From Streptococcaceae bacterium (lineage in GTDB: Bacteria > Bacillota > Bacilli > Lactobacillales > Streptococcaceae): DNA of 5,644 nt. This document shows, in pieces, positions 1 to 5,594 of the stretch (within the stretch, counting starts at the first letter, position 1; each line of letters begins with the position of its first letter). The notes beneath the pieces are model-generated. The model worked only from the letters and a program-made list of their open reading frames with translations. It ran no database searches and was not told where the DNA came from. Both the position numbers and the translations under genes were made by a program. Location: NCBI GenBank assembly GCA_031285105.1, contig JAITWV010000261.1, forward strand, positions 1-5,644. Direction: 5' to 3'.

Positions 1-38
1 GATAGATTTTGGGAGGTTTTTGCGATTGAAGTTTTGTG
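1..38. other. Short gap downstream of tmcAL at the window edge
   Basis: These bases follow the tmcAL stop codon in the direction of transcription. I see no inverted repeat followed by a U-run, so no terminator is visible here. Either the terminator or the next gene lies beyond the edge, or the operon continues. The stretch is too short to say more. Confidence 0.4.
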
Positions 39-1232
39 CTAGTGCTTGAACGTTCGTTTTTCTTCTACGCATTCAGAGTTTTGTCCCATCCTCGTTTTTT
101 TGATATATGGAAATCGACCGAAATTTTGTTCTTGAATGTTTTCATGACCCAATTGGTAAATTTGATCGACTTTTAATGAAAACTCCTGCTTTGAATCTCG
201 ACCAACTTTAGAAATAATCGGTAGGAAAAATTCTTGTTTTAAATAATTTCTACCTATTTGATTTGTTGCTAATAGCTTAATATCTTGTAATTCAGGAAGT
301 TTTTTCATATTCCAAAGCACATAAACGAACAATCTTTGCAGTCTAGTACGTGTATAGCGTTTGGTTTTCATTAATTGGATGAACTCTTCAAAATTATTTG
401 CTTCATTTACTTTTTCTTTTAAACGATATTCTAAACCTTCATTCATTTGATAGATTTGTTGTAGTTCTTTAATGCTTGAGGATTGAATTTTATATTTTAG
501 TAACAACCAATAGCTTTCCCATGTAATTTTTGGTAATTCATTTAGTTGTTCATTGGTGATAGCTGGAACTACCGCGTGAACTTCATTGCCTTTTAGGATA
601 CTTTGACGAATCGCCGTCGCACTAGCAATATCGCTTGCAATTGTTATTTCTTGTGAGTGATAGTGTGCTTTTTTTCGCTTGATTGGGACTAATTTCATTG
701 GTTTTTCAAATTGAGCATTTGCTTTTGCATAACTCATCGCCAAAATATGATTGGGTGAGGTAAAATCTAACGGAAAATCTGGCAATAGTTCACGATAAAC
801 CTGAGTCATTTTTTGTGCATAACTCATACTGATATCTTGAATATCTTGATACGTTTTTTCAATTGTTTCTTGATGATTGACACTAAACTCACCAAATTTT
901 TGATAATCGACTACTTCTTTGGCATCCGTTCCAAAAGCCAAATAGTCTAATTTTAATGCATGAGCAATTATCACGCCACCATTTGCAAAATAATCAGCCG
1001 ATTGCACACTGATAAAAGGTGGCAATTCAACAACTAAGTCCGCACTATTTTCCACAGCCGCTTTTGCTCGAGTCCATTTATCAATAATTGCCGGCTCACC
1101 TCTTTGCAAAAAATTGCCACTCATAATAATTACAACAATATCAGCCTTCGTTTTTTTACGTGCTTTCTCAATCAAATACTGATGTCCATTATGAAAAGGA
1201 TTAAATTCGGCAATAATCCCCAAAGCAATCAT
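39..1232 (-). CDS. tmcAL: tRNA(Met) cytidine acetate ligase (TmcAL, YlbM family)
   Basis: This cytoplasmic enzyme is predicted to acetylate the wobble cytidine (C34) of elongator tRNA-Met, giving N4-acetylcytidine. The known family member, Bacillus subtilis YlbM, uses acetate and ATP through an acetyl-AMP intermediate, unlike acetyl-CoA-dependent TmcA. The sequence shows a nucleotidyltransferase-type N-terminus with the HxGH adenylate-binding motif (residues 14-17, HNGH, after GIIAEFNPF). It also has MSGNFLQRGEPAI at about 37-49, FGTDAK at about 100-105, SPNHILAMSYAKA at about 159-171, a basic IKRKKAHYHS stretch at about 184-193, and SATAIR at about 204-209. The C-terminal half is basic and mostly helical in character, which would suit tRNA binding. 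The length, 397 residues, is normal for the family. The ATG overlaps the TGA of the YitT gene (ATGA). A GGAG ribosome site at 1241-1244, inside the YitT gene and 8 nt from the ATG, supports this start. Co-translation with the YitT gene is inferred. The gene looks intact. Confidence 0.93.
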   Translation of the reverse strand: MIALGIIAEFNPFHNGHQYLIEKARKKTKADIVVIIMSGNFLQRGEPAIIDKWTRAKAAVENSADLVVELPPFISVQSADYFANGGVIIAHALKLDYLAFGTDAKEVVDYQKFGEFSVNHQETIEKTYQDIQDISMSYAQKMTQVYRELLPDFPLDFTSPNHILAMSYAKANAQFEKPMKLVPIKRKKAHYHSQEITIASDIASATAIRQSILKGNEVHAVVPAITNEQLNELPKITWESYWLLLKYKIQSSSIKELQQIYQMNEGLEYRLKEKVNEANNFEEFIQLMKTKRYTRTRLQRLFVYVLWNMKKLPELQDIKLLATNQIGRNYLKQEFFLPIISKVGRDSKQEFSLKVDQIYQLGHENIQEQNFGRFPYIKKTRMGQNSECVEEKRTFKH

Positions 1233-2098
1233 CCGTTCATCTCCATATCTTTAAAGTTACCAATAATTTTGACATTATCAGAAATCGAAATAAAAGCATC
1301 CGGATCGGCAAATTGCATCATCCGTTTTAAAGTTTGAATTTCGTAACGTGTAATAATGGTAATTAAAACTGTTTGCCGTTCATGTCTATAAGCACCTTCT
1401 GCATTATTAATAATTGTCACTCCACGCTTTAGTTCAGCTTGAATGCAACTAACAACTGAATCTGGATTTTTAGTCACAATCATCACTTGCATTTTCTTTT
1501 GTTTGGTAAAAATAGCATCCGTCACACGTCCAGAAACAAAAATGGTCGCAATAGTGTATAACGCATATTTCCAACCGAATAAAAAACCAGCAAGTACAAT
1601 GATAATCGCATTTAACGACATTGAAACCGAACCAACTGAAGCTCCTGTTTTCCTGCGAATAGCAATCGAAACAATATCCACCCCACCAGAAGAAATCCCA
1701 TTTTTTAATGCATAACCAATCCCTAAACCATTAATTGCCCCACCAAAAACCGCATTAATCAACGGGTCAGGCGTTAAAACCGTAACAGGTAACAGCTGAA
1801 TCATCACCGAAGCTAAAGTTACAGTCAAAATGGTAAAAATAGTAAACTTCTTACCAATTAAAAACCAAGCCACAAGAAACAAAGGGATATTAATTGCATA
1901 CAAAGCTACCGCAATCGGAATTTGATCTTGTGTGAGGGTATGAATAATCTGTGCAATACCAGTCGCTCCACTAGAGTAAATATGCCCTGGTTGAAAGAAA
2001 AAATTGACCGCAATCGAAGATAAAATTGCATAAACGAAACTTGCTGAAAAGCGTTTGGATAAGTCATCAAAGGAGATTTTTTTTAGTGTCTCAATCAT
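1229..2098 (-). CDS. YitT family membrane protein with C-terminal DUF2179 domain
   Basis: This is a predicted integral membrane protein of 289 residues, the usual length for the YitT (DUF161/DUF2179) family. Hydrophobic segments lie at about 20-36, 60-82, 84-106, 114-131, 158-175 and 178-190. The family signature GISSGGVDIVS is at 134-144, and GATGIAQII at 44-52 is its counterpart in the first half, suggesting an internal repeat. A soluble C-terminal domain at about 203-283 matches DUF2179 in character (MQVMIVTKNPDSV, then RGVTIINNAEGAY, then DAFISISDNVKIIGNF). The substrate and role of the family are not firmly known. A transport role is often proposed but cannot be shown here. The ATG has an AAGAAGG-type ribosome site (GAAGG core at 2106-2110) 7 nt upstream. 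The stop overlaps the tmcAL start, so the two genes form an operon. Low-GC Firmicutes often carry several paralogues, so I give no gene symbol. Confidence 0.9.
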   Translation of the reverse strand: MIETLKKISFDDLSKRFSASFVYAILSSIAVNFFFQPGHIYSSGATGIAQIIHTLTQDQIPIAVALYAINIPLFLVAWFLIGKKFTIFTILTVTLASVMIQLLPVTVLTPDPLINAVFGGAINGLGIGYALKNGISSGGVDIVSIAIRRKTGASVGSVSMSLNAIIIVLAGFLFGWKYALYTIATIFVSGRVTDAIFTKQKKMQVMIVTKNPDSVVSCIQAELKRGVTIINNAEGAYRHERQTVLITIITRYEIQTLKRMMQFADPDAFISISDNVKIIGNFKDMEMNG

Positions 2099-2123
2099 AA
2101 GAGAACCTTCTTTACTTTATTTT

Positions 2124-2153
2124 TGTATAGTGTAACATTTTTTGAAATTTTAA
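2124..2153 (-). promoter_or_regulatory. Weak candidate promoter for the YitT-tmcAL operon
   Basis: On the minus strand TTAAAA (2153-2148) and TATACA (2129-2124) are 18 nt apart, each matching four of six consensus positions. They lie between the rpsB terminator and the YitT start, where a promoter is needed if the terminator is efficient. The region is very AT-rich, so chance matches are likely. An alternative is an extended -10 reading, TG at 2137-2136 followed by TACACT. Confidence 0.3.
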
Positions 2154-2180
2154 AAAAGTAAACCACCTAGACAATTCAAC

Positions 2181-2215
2181 AAAAAAAGCAAGACTAAAAT
2201 TTAGTCCTGCTTTTT
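2181..2215 (-). terminator. Rho-independent terminator of rpsB
   Basis: On the minus strand GCAGGACTAA and TTAGTCTTGC form a 10-bp stem with one G-U pair and a tight AT-rich loop. Flanking A and T runs extend it by five A-U pairs, and it ends in a seven-T tract (2187-2181). It begins about 17 nt after the rpsB stop codon. The mirrored A and T runs mean it could also work in the other direction, but both neighbouring genes run leftward. Its position shows that the rpsB transcript normally ends here. Confidence 0.93.
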
Positions 2216-2231
2216 AAACGTCAAATGTTAA

Positions 2232-3011
2232 TTAAGCGTTGTCGCCTTCAACCACTTCAACGATTTCTTCGATTGAATCAGCAACTTGGCCATCTTCAGC
2301 TACAAAAGCTTCCTCATAACCAGCATCTTCACCTTGGTTTCCTTCGATAAATGCATCAGCCATTTTAGCAGTAATTAATTTAACTGCACGAATCGCGTCA
2401 TCATTTGAAGGGATAACCACATCGATCTCATCTGGATCTGAGTTTGTATCAACCATCGCTACGATAGGAATGTTCAATTTGTGAGCCTCTTGAACAGCAA
2501 TACGCTCTTTATGAGGGTCAACGATGTACATTACATCTGGAATACGTGGCATATCAGCAATTCCGCCTAAAAATTTTTCTAAGCGTTCGCGTTGTTTGTT
2601 AAGAATAGCAACTTCTTTCTTAGGTAAAACGTCAAAAGTTCCATCTTCTTCCATACGGTTAATTTCTTTCAAACGAGCGATACGTTTTTGAATAGTATCC
2701 CAGTTTGTCAAAGTTCCACCTAACCAACGGTGGTTAATGTAGTATTGACCTGAACGGATAGCTTCGTCTTTGATTGCTTCTTGTGCTTGTTTTTTAGTTC
2801 CTACGAATAAAGCGATACCGCCTTCTTCAGCAACATTTTTCATGTAATCGTAAGCTGCATCAACTAATTTTACAGTTTTTTGTAAGTCGATGATGTAAAT
2901 TCCGTTACGTTGTGTGAAGATATATCTCTTCATTTTTGGGTTCCAACGGCGTGTTTGATGACCGAAGTGAACACCAGCTTCAAGTAATTGTTTCATTGAA
3001 ATTACTGCCAT
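2232..3011 (-). CDS. rpsB: 30S ribosomal protein S2
   Basis: S2 is a component of the small ribosomal subunit. It is added late in 30S assembly and helps anchor S1-type factors near the mRNA exit region. The protein has the family landmarks in order: MKQLLEAGVHFGHQTRRWNP at residues 6-25, NGIYIIDLQKT at 36-46, NHRWLGGTLTN at 93-103, LEKFLGGIADMPRIPD at 144-159 and IPIVAMVDTNSDP at 181-193. The C-terminus is acidic (about 226-259), as is common in Firmicutes. The length of 259 residues is normal. The ATG is preceded by AAGGTGG (3028-3022), 10 nt away. In most Firmicutes rpsB is directly followed by tsf. Here it is followed by a terminator and an unrelated membrane protein gene. The strong promoter and long leader upstream suggest independent transcription with leader-based control, which is inferred. 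Confidence 0.98.
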   Translation of the reverse strand: MAVISMKQLLEAGVHFGHQTRRWNPKMKRYIFTQRNGIYIIDLQKTVKLVDAAYDYMKNVAEEGGIALFVGTKKQAQEAIKDEAIRSGQYYINHRWLGGTLTNWDTIQKRIARLKEINRMEEDGTFDVLPKKEVAILNKQRERLEKFLGGIADMPRIPDVMYIVDPHKERIAVQEAHKLNIPIVAMVDTNSDPDEIDVVIPSNDDAIRAVKLITAKMADAFIEGNQGEDAGYEEAFVAEDGQVADSIEEIVEVVEGDNA

Positions 3012-3135
3012 GATGTGTTTTCCACCTTTATAAAAGTTTTTTTATCCTCGCCATTGTTTCAGACTAGTTGAACGACTTTTTCCTAAGCAACTGTTCAACT
3101 ATACGCAATAGCTGTGTTTTTGTTGAATAAACAAC
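3012..3135 (-). promoter_or_regulatory. rpsB 5' leader, candidate autoregulatory RNA
   Basis: The predicted transcript has about 124 nt before the rpsB start. It contains a perfect 9-bp stem, TAGTTGAAC (3101-3093) with GTTCAACTA (3073-3065), around a 19-nt loop. A third copy of the pairing motif, TTCAAC (3127-3122), can pair with the same GTTGAA instead, or with the TGTTG just before it (3136-3132), so mutually exclusive folds are possible. Neither fold is followed by a U-run, so attenuation by termination is unlikely. Translational control would fit better. Autogenous control of ribosomal protein operons through mRNA leaders is well established, including an S2 leader in gammaproteobacteria. 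I cannot match this one to a known family. Confidence 0.5.
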
Positions 3136-3141
3136 ATTGCT

Positions 3142-3170
3142 ATTATATAGGAAGTTAAGCTTAATTACAA
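3142..3170 (-). promoter_or_regulatory. rpsB: rpsB promoter, near-consensus sigma-A type
   Basis: On the minus strand the -35 box is TTGTAA (3170-3165) and the -10 box is TATAAT (3147-3142), with the ideal 17-nt spacer. The -10 is a perfect consensus match. The predicted start of transcription is a G near 3135. The -35 box is formed by the last sense codon (TTG, Leu) and the stop codon (TAA) of the upstream Lit-like gene, so coding end and promoter share sequence. Confidence 0.88.
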
Positions 3171-3806
3171 GGATTTTTTCCCTTTTAGATAAACTAAGAA
3201 AAAGGCAACCTCAACGACAATAAAGAAAAACAAGAAACAATAAAGAAAATAACTTTCTGGTAAGACCAAAATAATCGGGTCAACTTTTGGGTCATATATC
3301 CAATAGTCATTTCTAAAAAGTAAACGATGGAACCAATAAAAAATTTGATTAAACATCATCACACTCATTAATCCTAAAACAATTGGTGCAACCATCGAAA
3401 TTTTACCTAAATTGATTAACTTCCAATACGTTTTTTCTCGTCTCATGCGTAAAACATACCATATACCAAGTAAAGTACTGACAATAAAGACGCCAATCGC
3501 AAAGATAAACAATACACGCACTTCAGCAAAATGTTGTAATCCTTGCCTTGATGATGGAAAATCAGGCATATCCAGAACTTCTTTGAACGGATTATTCATA
3601 TAACTCATTAAAATATCGTAGTTTTTCAATACAACTTCATTTGATAAACCTACGTGTTGCCCTAAGTTTTCTCTATGCAAAACAAATTGATACAGCGAGC
3701 GATTATGAATAGTTAAAAGGGCTGCTCCAGAAATGACAAACATAATAATCGCAAATTTTCCAAAAAACTCACCAACTTGCCAAAGAAGATAATTTTTTTT
3801 ATTCAT
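3165..3806 (-). CDS. lit: Lit/DUF1461 (TIGR01906) integral membrane protein, probable lipoprotein intramolecular transacylase
   Basis: This is a predicted polytopic membrane protein. The DUF1461 family includes Lit of Enterococcus faecalis and Bacillus cereus, which moves an acyl chain within diacylglyceryl lipoproteins to make the lyso form. Function here is inferred from family resemblance. Numbering from this start, membrane segments lie at about 14-33, 97-118, 134-153 and 186-207, with a long extracytoplasmic loop after the first. The family signature is at about 158-187 (WFHRLLFRNDYW, YDPKVDP, then LPESYF). His92 (in QHFAEVR) and His160 (in FHRLLF) are candidate catalytic residues. An alternative ATG at 3818 would add four residues. 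I prefer 3806 because GAGTGGG lies just upstream, but neither site is strong. The ATG at 3806 overlaps the HAD gene by 8 nt (ATGAATAA), which suggests coupled translation. Length is about 213 residues, usual for the family. The last two codons double as the rpsB -35 box. Confidence 0.8.
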   Translation of the reverse strand: MNKKNYLLWQVGEFFGKFAIIMFVISGAALLTIHNRSLYQFVLHRENLGQHVGLSNEVVLKNYDILMSYMNNPFKEVLDMPDFPSSRQGLQHFAEVRVLFIFAIGVFIVSTLLGIWYVLRMRREKTYWKLINLGKISMVAPIVLGLMSVMMFNQIFYWFHRLLFRNDYWIYDPKVDPIILVLPESYFLYCFLFFFIVVEVAFFLVYLKGKKSL

Positions 3807-4566
3807 AATCCCACTCATCCAAACTTTTCAGCGTATAGGTTGCTGGTATCGGTAAATTTGCCACTTCTTCAGGTTTGGTAAATCCAGTCGTCACTAAGAG
3901 CGTATCCATATCATTTTGAATCCCTGCTTGAATATCTGTTAAGTAATTATCCCCCACCATAATCGCTTCTTTACGCGCAATACCTAATACATCAAGCGCT
4001 TTATTCATGATAATTGCCTTGGGTTTACCTATATAGATCGGTTCAACTTGACAGGCTGCTTCGACATATTTCACTAATGATCCTGCACCAGGCAACAATC
4101 CACGTTCGGTTGGAATATTTAAGTCTGGATTGGTTCCAATAAACGTTGCACCCGCTTGAATTGCCATCGCGGCTGTTGCAACTTTTTCATAAGTAATTTC
4201 ACTATCATTACCTACCACAACATAATTCGGATATTTTTCATCTATTTCATATCCTGCGTTTAAAATGGCTGTTTTCAAACCCTCTTCACCGATAATATAG
4301 ACACGCTTACCTAAATTTAATTCATTCATATAATCAACGGTGGCAAGAGATGCCGTGTAAATTAACTCAACTGACACATGAATATCAAATTCTTTGGCTA
4401 ATCTTTCCTTAACTGATTCTGGTGTTTTTGTAGTATTGTTGGTCACAAATAAAAAGGGAATATTGCGTTTTTGTAATTCTTCGACAAATCGTTTACCTGC
4501 GGGTATGATTTGTGTTCCTTTAAAAATCGTACCATCTAAATCAATTAAATATCCTTTATACTTCAT
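3799..4566 (-). CDS. NagD-like HAD-IIA phosphatase (TIGR01457 family)
   Basis: This is a predicted cytoplasmic phosphatase of the haloacid dehalogenase superfamily, subclass IIA. Motif I is DLDGTI (residues 9-14), with Asp9 as the expected nucleophile and Asp11 as the acid/base. Motif II is VTNN (41-44, Thr42), motif III is the lysine in GKPKA (Lys181), and motif IV is GDNYLTD (205-211), giving the Mg-binding acidic residues. A C2-type cap sits between motifs II and III, with the typical GTNPDLNIPTERGLLPGAG stretch at 144-162. All catalytic residues are present and the length of 255 is normal. The true substrate is unknown. Relatives act on small phosphorylated metabolites such as sugar phosphates, nucleotides or p-nitrophenyl phosphate. 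The start overlaps the thioesterase stop by 11 nt. Its ribosome site (GGAGG, 4575-4571) lies inside the thioesterase's last Trp-Arg-Ser codons, a strong sign of translational coupling. A housekeeping metabolite-repair role is one possibility. Confidence 0.92.
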   Translation of the reverse strand: MKYKGYLIDLDGTIFKGTQIIPAGKRFVEELQKRNIPFLFVTNNTTKTPESVKERLAKEFDIHVSVELIYTASLATVDYMNELNLGKRVYIIGEEGLKTAILNAGYEIDEKYPNYVVVGNDSEITYEKVATAAMAIQAGATFIGTNPDLNIPTERGLLPGAGSLVKYVEAACQVEPIYIGKPKAIIMNKALDVLGIARKEAIMVGDNYLTDIQAGIQNDMDTLLVTTGFTKPEEVANLPIPATYTLKSLDEWDYE

Positions 4567-5287
4567 AACTCCTCCATGTAATTAACGACTCAAAATGCAC
4601 CACGCCATCTACTTGAATTTGATGAATGGTTTGATTTTCTTGTTCTTCAGCTAAAGAATGAACAGTATGACCATAAGCAATTTCTTTAACAAAACGAACG
4701 TGCATGTGCGCCATTTCATGCGTACTCAAAAATTCTAAACTCAATGTATCCAATACCCAATTTAAATATTTAGAATTATTCACATGATTATTGGTATCTA
4801 AATCTGAATAACGGACCTCAAAGTCTTTAGCAAACGGTTCATCAAAGTTTGGTAATTGTGGACCTCGACGAATGGTTTTAATTTTATCTGCTTCATAAGG
4901 TTCCAAGTATTCTGCTTTTAAACTAGCTAATTTTCTTTCTTCTATCTTCATTAATGAAAAAGTGGAATGAAGAGTGACTAATAAATTTCCTTGTTCATCA
5001 AAAACCTCAAAATCACGATAAGTAAAGAATTTATTGTAACTTTTAGCTTCCGTTACAATCGTAATTTCTTCAAACGCGCGCGGCAGACGATTGACTTTAA
5101 TTTCGTAATCCGTCACAATCCACGTCATCCCTAACTCGTGAAAATAGGCATCCGCTCGTCCTAGCTGTGTTGATTGAATGCCTGAATAATAAAGCATGAC
5201 ATTGACTAAATTGCCAATATTCATACGTGATAACGAATCACAATCATAATAAGTAACTTTGTAGTTTTTTGAAAATTTTTTTCCCAT
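4556..5287 (-). CDS. Acyl-ACP thioesterase (FatA/FatB-like, double hot-dog fold)
   Basis: This protein is predicted to hydrolyse acyl-acyl carrier protein and release free fatty acid, acting in the cytoplasm at the end of type II fatty acid synthesis. It is about 243 residues, the normal size for bacterial members of the plant FatA/FatB-related family, and has two hot-dog halves (about 1-125 and 150-243). The first half opens with VTYYDCDSLSRMNIGNLVN at about 11-29. The second opens with RYSDLDTNNHVNNSKYLNW at about 159-177, containing the D-x-N-x-H catalytic pattern (Asp164, Asn166, His168). The start at 5287 is chosen because a perfect AGGAGG (5300-5295) lies 7 nt upstream. An in-frame ATG at 5314, nine codons earlier, would put that ribosome site inside the coding region and has no good site of its own. 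It is the first gene of a tight operon with the HAD and Lit-like genes. Its substrate chain length cannot be read from the sequence. Confidence 0.92.
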   Translation of the reverse strand: MGKKFSKNYKVTYYDCDSLSRMNIGNLVNVMLYYSGIQSTQLGRADAYFHELGMTWIVTDYEIKVNRLPRAFEEITIVTEAKSYNKFFTYRDFEVFDEQGNLLVTLHSTFSLMKIEERKLASLKAEYLEPYEADKIKTIRRGPQLPNFDEPFAKDFEVRYSDLDTNNHVNNSKYLNWVLDTLSLEFLSTHEMAHMHVRFVKEIAYGHTVHSLAEEQENQTIHQIQVDGVVHFESLITWRSYEV

Positions 5288-5475
5288 GAAATTTCCTCCT
5301 AAATAAATGACCATGACGATACTTATCCGCCATAGTCAATAATTTATTATTAATGGTGTAGTTTTTCCATTGCTTTGCATTTTTCTTTAGTACATCGTAA
5401 TTGATTTGATACTGGAAAAAGAGAAGTTTGTGAATTATAAACTGCGAATTTTCGGCTGGCTTGGCTCTGCGCTTA
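5288..5475. other. Upstream non-coding region of the thioesterase operon
   Basis: I see no credible gene here on either strand. On the minus strand TTGACT (5339-5334) resembles a -35 box, but only a poor -10 candidate (CATGGT, 5315-5310, spacer 18) follows it. TATAAT at 5439-5434 is a perfect -10 hexamer without a recognisable -35. The operon promoter is therefore not settled. The part beyond about 5443 becomes distinctly GC-richer, with GGCT repeated three times (5454-5466), leading into the palindromic element. This stretch may belong to that element's flank. Confidence 0.5.
5295..5300 (-). promoter_or_regulatory. Consensus ribosome binding site that sets the thioesterase start
   Basis: On the minus strand this is a perfect AGGAGG, 7 nt before the ATG at 5287. 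It decides against the longer reading that begins at 5314. Confidence 0.9.
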
Positions 5476-5508
5476 GGGTGTCCGCCCTGCTGTAGCCGGA
5501 CCGGTTGC

Positions 5509-5541
5509 ATAACTTTTCAAGAAGTGCGCTTGAAAAGTTAT
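5509..5541. repeat. Perfect 13-bp hairpin inside the palindromic element
   Basis: ATAACTTTTCAAG (5509-5521) and its exact reverse complement (5529-5541) flank a seven-base loop, AAGTGCG. No U-run follows on either strand, so it is not a classical terminator. Confidence 0.85.
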
Positions 5542-5560
5542 TACACCTCGCAAGCCTATA

Positions 5561-5594
5561 AGTAGGAGTAATCGCTGAAGCGAAAACTCCTACT
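5561..5594. repeat. Two-tier hairpin inside the palindromic element
   Basis: AGTAGGAGT (5561-5569) pairs perfectly with ACTCCTACT (5586-5594). A symmetric internal loop of AA on each side follows, then a second stem, TCGC with GCGA, closed by a TGAA tetraloop (5576-5579). The minus-strand version has a TTCA loop. The regular design suggests selection on structure or an element-specific module. Confidence 0.85.

Noticed and set aside
1104..1715. Two plus-strand open frames (1104-1337 and 1443-1715) opposite the tmcAL and YitT genes
   Set aside because: They lie antisense to well-recognised genes, have no ribosome sites, and their translations show no family features.
3412..4585. Two plus-strand 63-codon frames (3412-3603 and 4394-4585)
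   Set aside because: Both are antisense shadows of the Lit-like and HAD genes without initiation signals.
5310..5339. TTGACT with CATGGT as a thioesterase operon promoter
   Set aside because: The -35 match is good, but the -10 matches only three of six positions and would place transcription start almost on the ribosome site. I do not list it as a promoter.
5244..5510. An 88-codon open frame on the minus strand upstream of and overlapping the thioesterase start
   Set aside because: It runs through the GC-rich flank and the thioesterase ribosome site, overlaps the real gene in another frame, has no ribosome site, and its product shows no recognisable domain and looks like translated non-coding AT-rich DNA.
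5509..5541. The 13-bp hairpin as a transcription terminator
   Set aside because: No T-tract follows on either strand, and the stem is AT-rich near its base.
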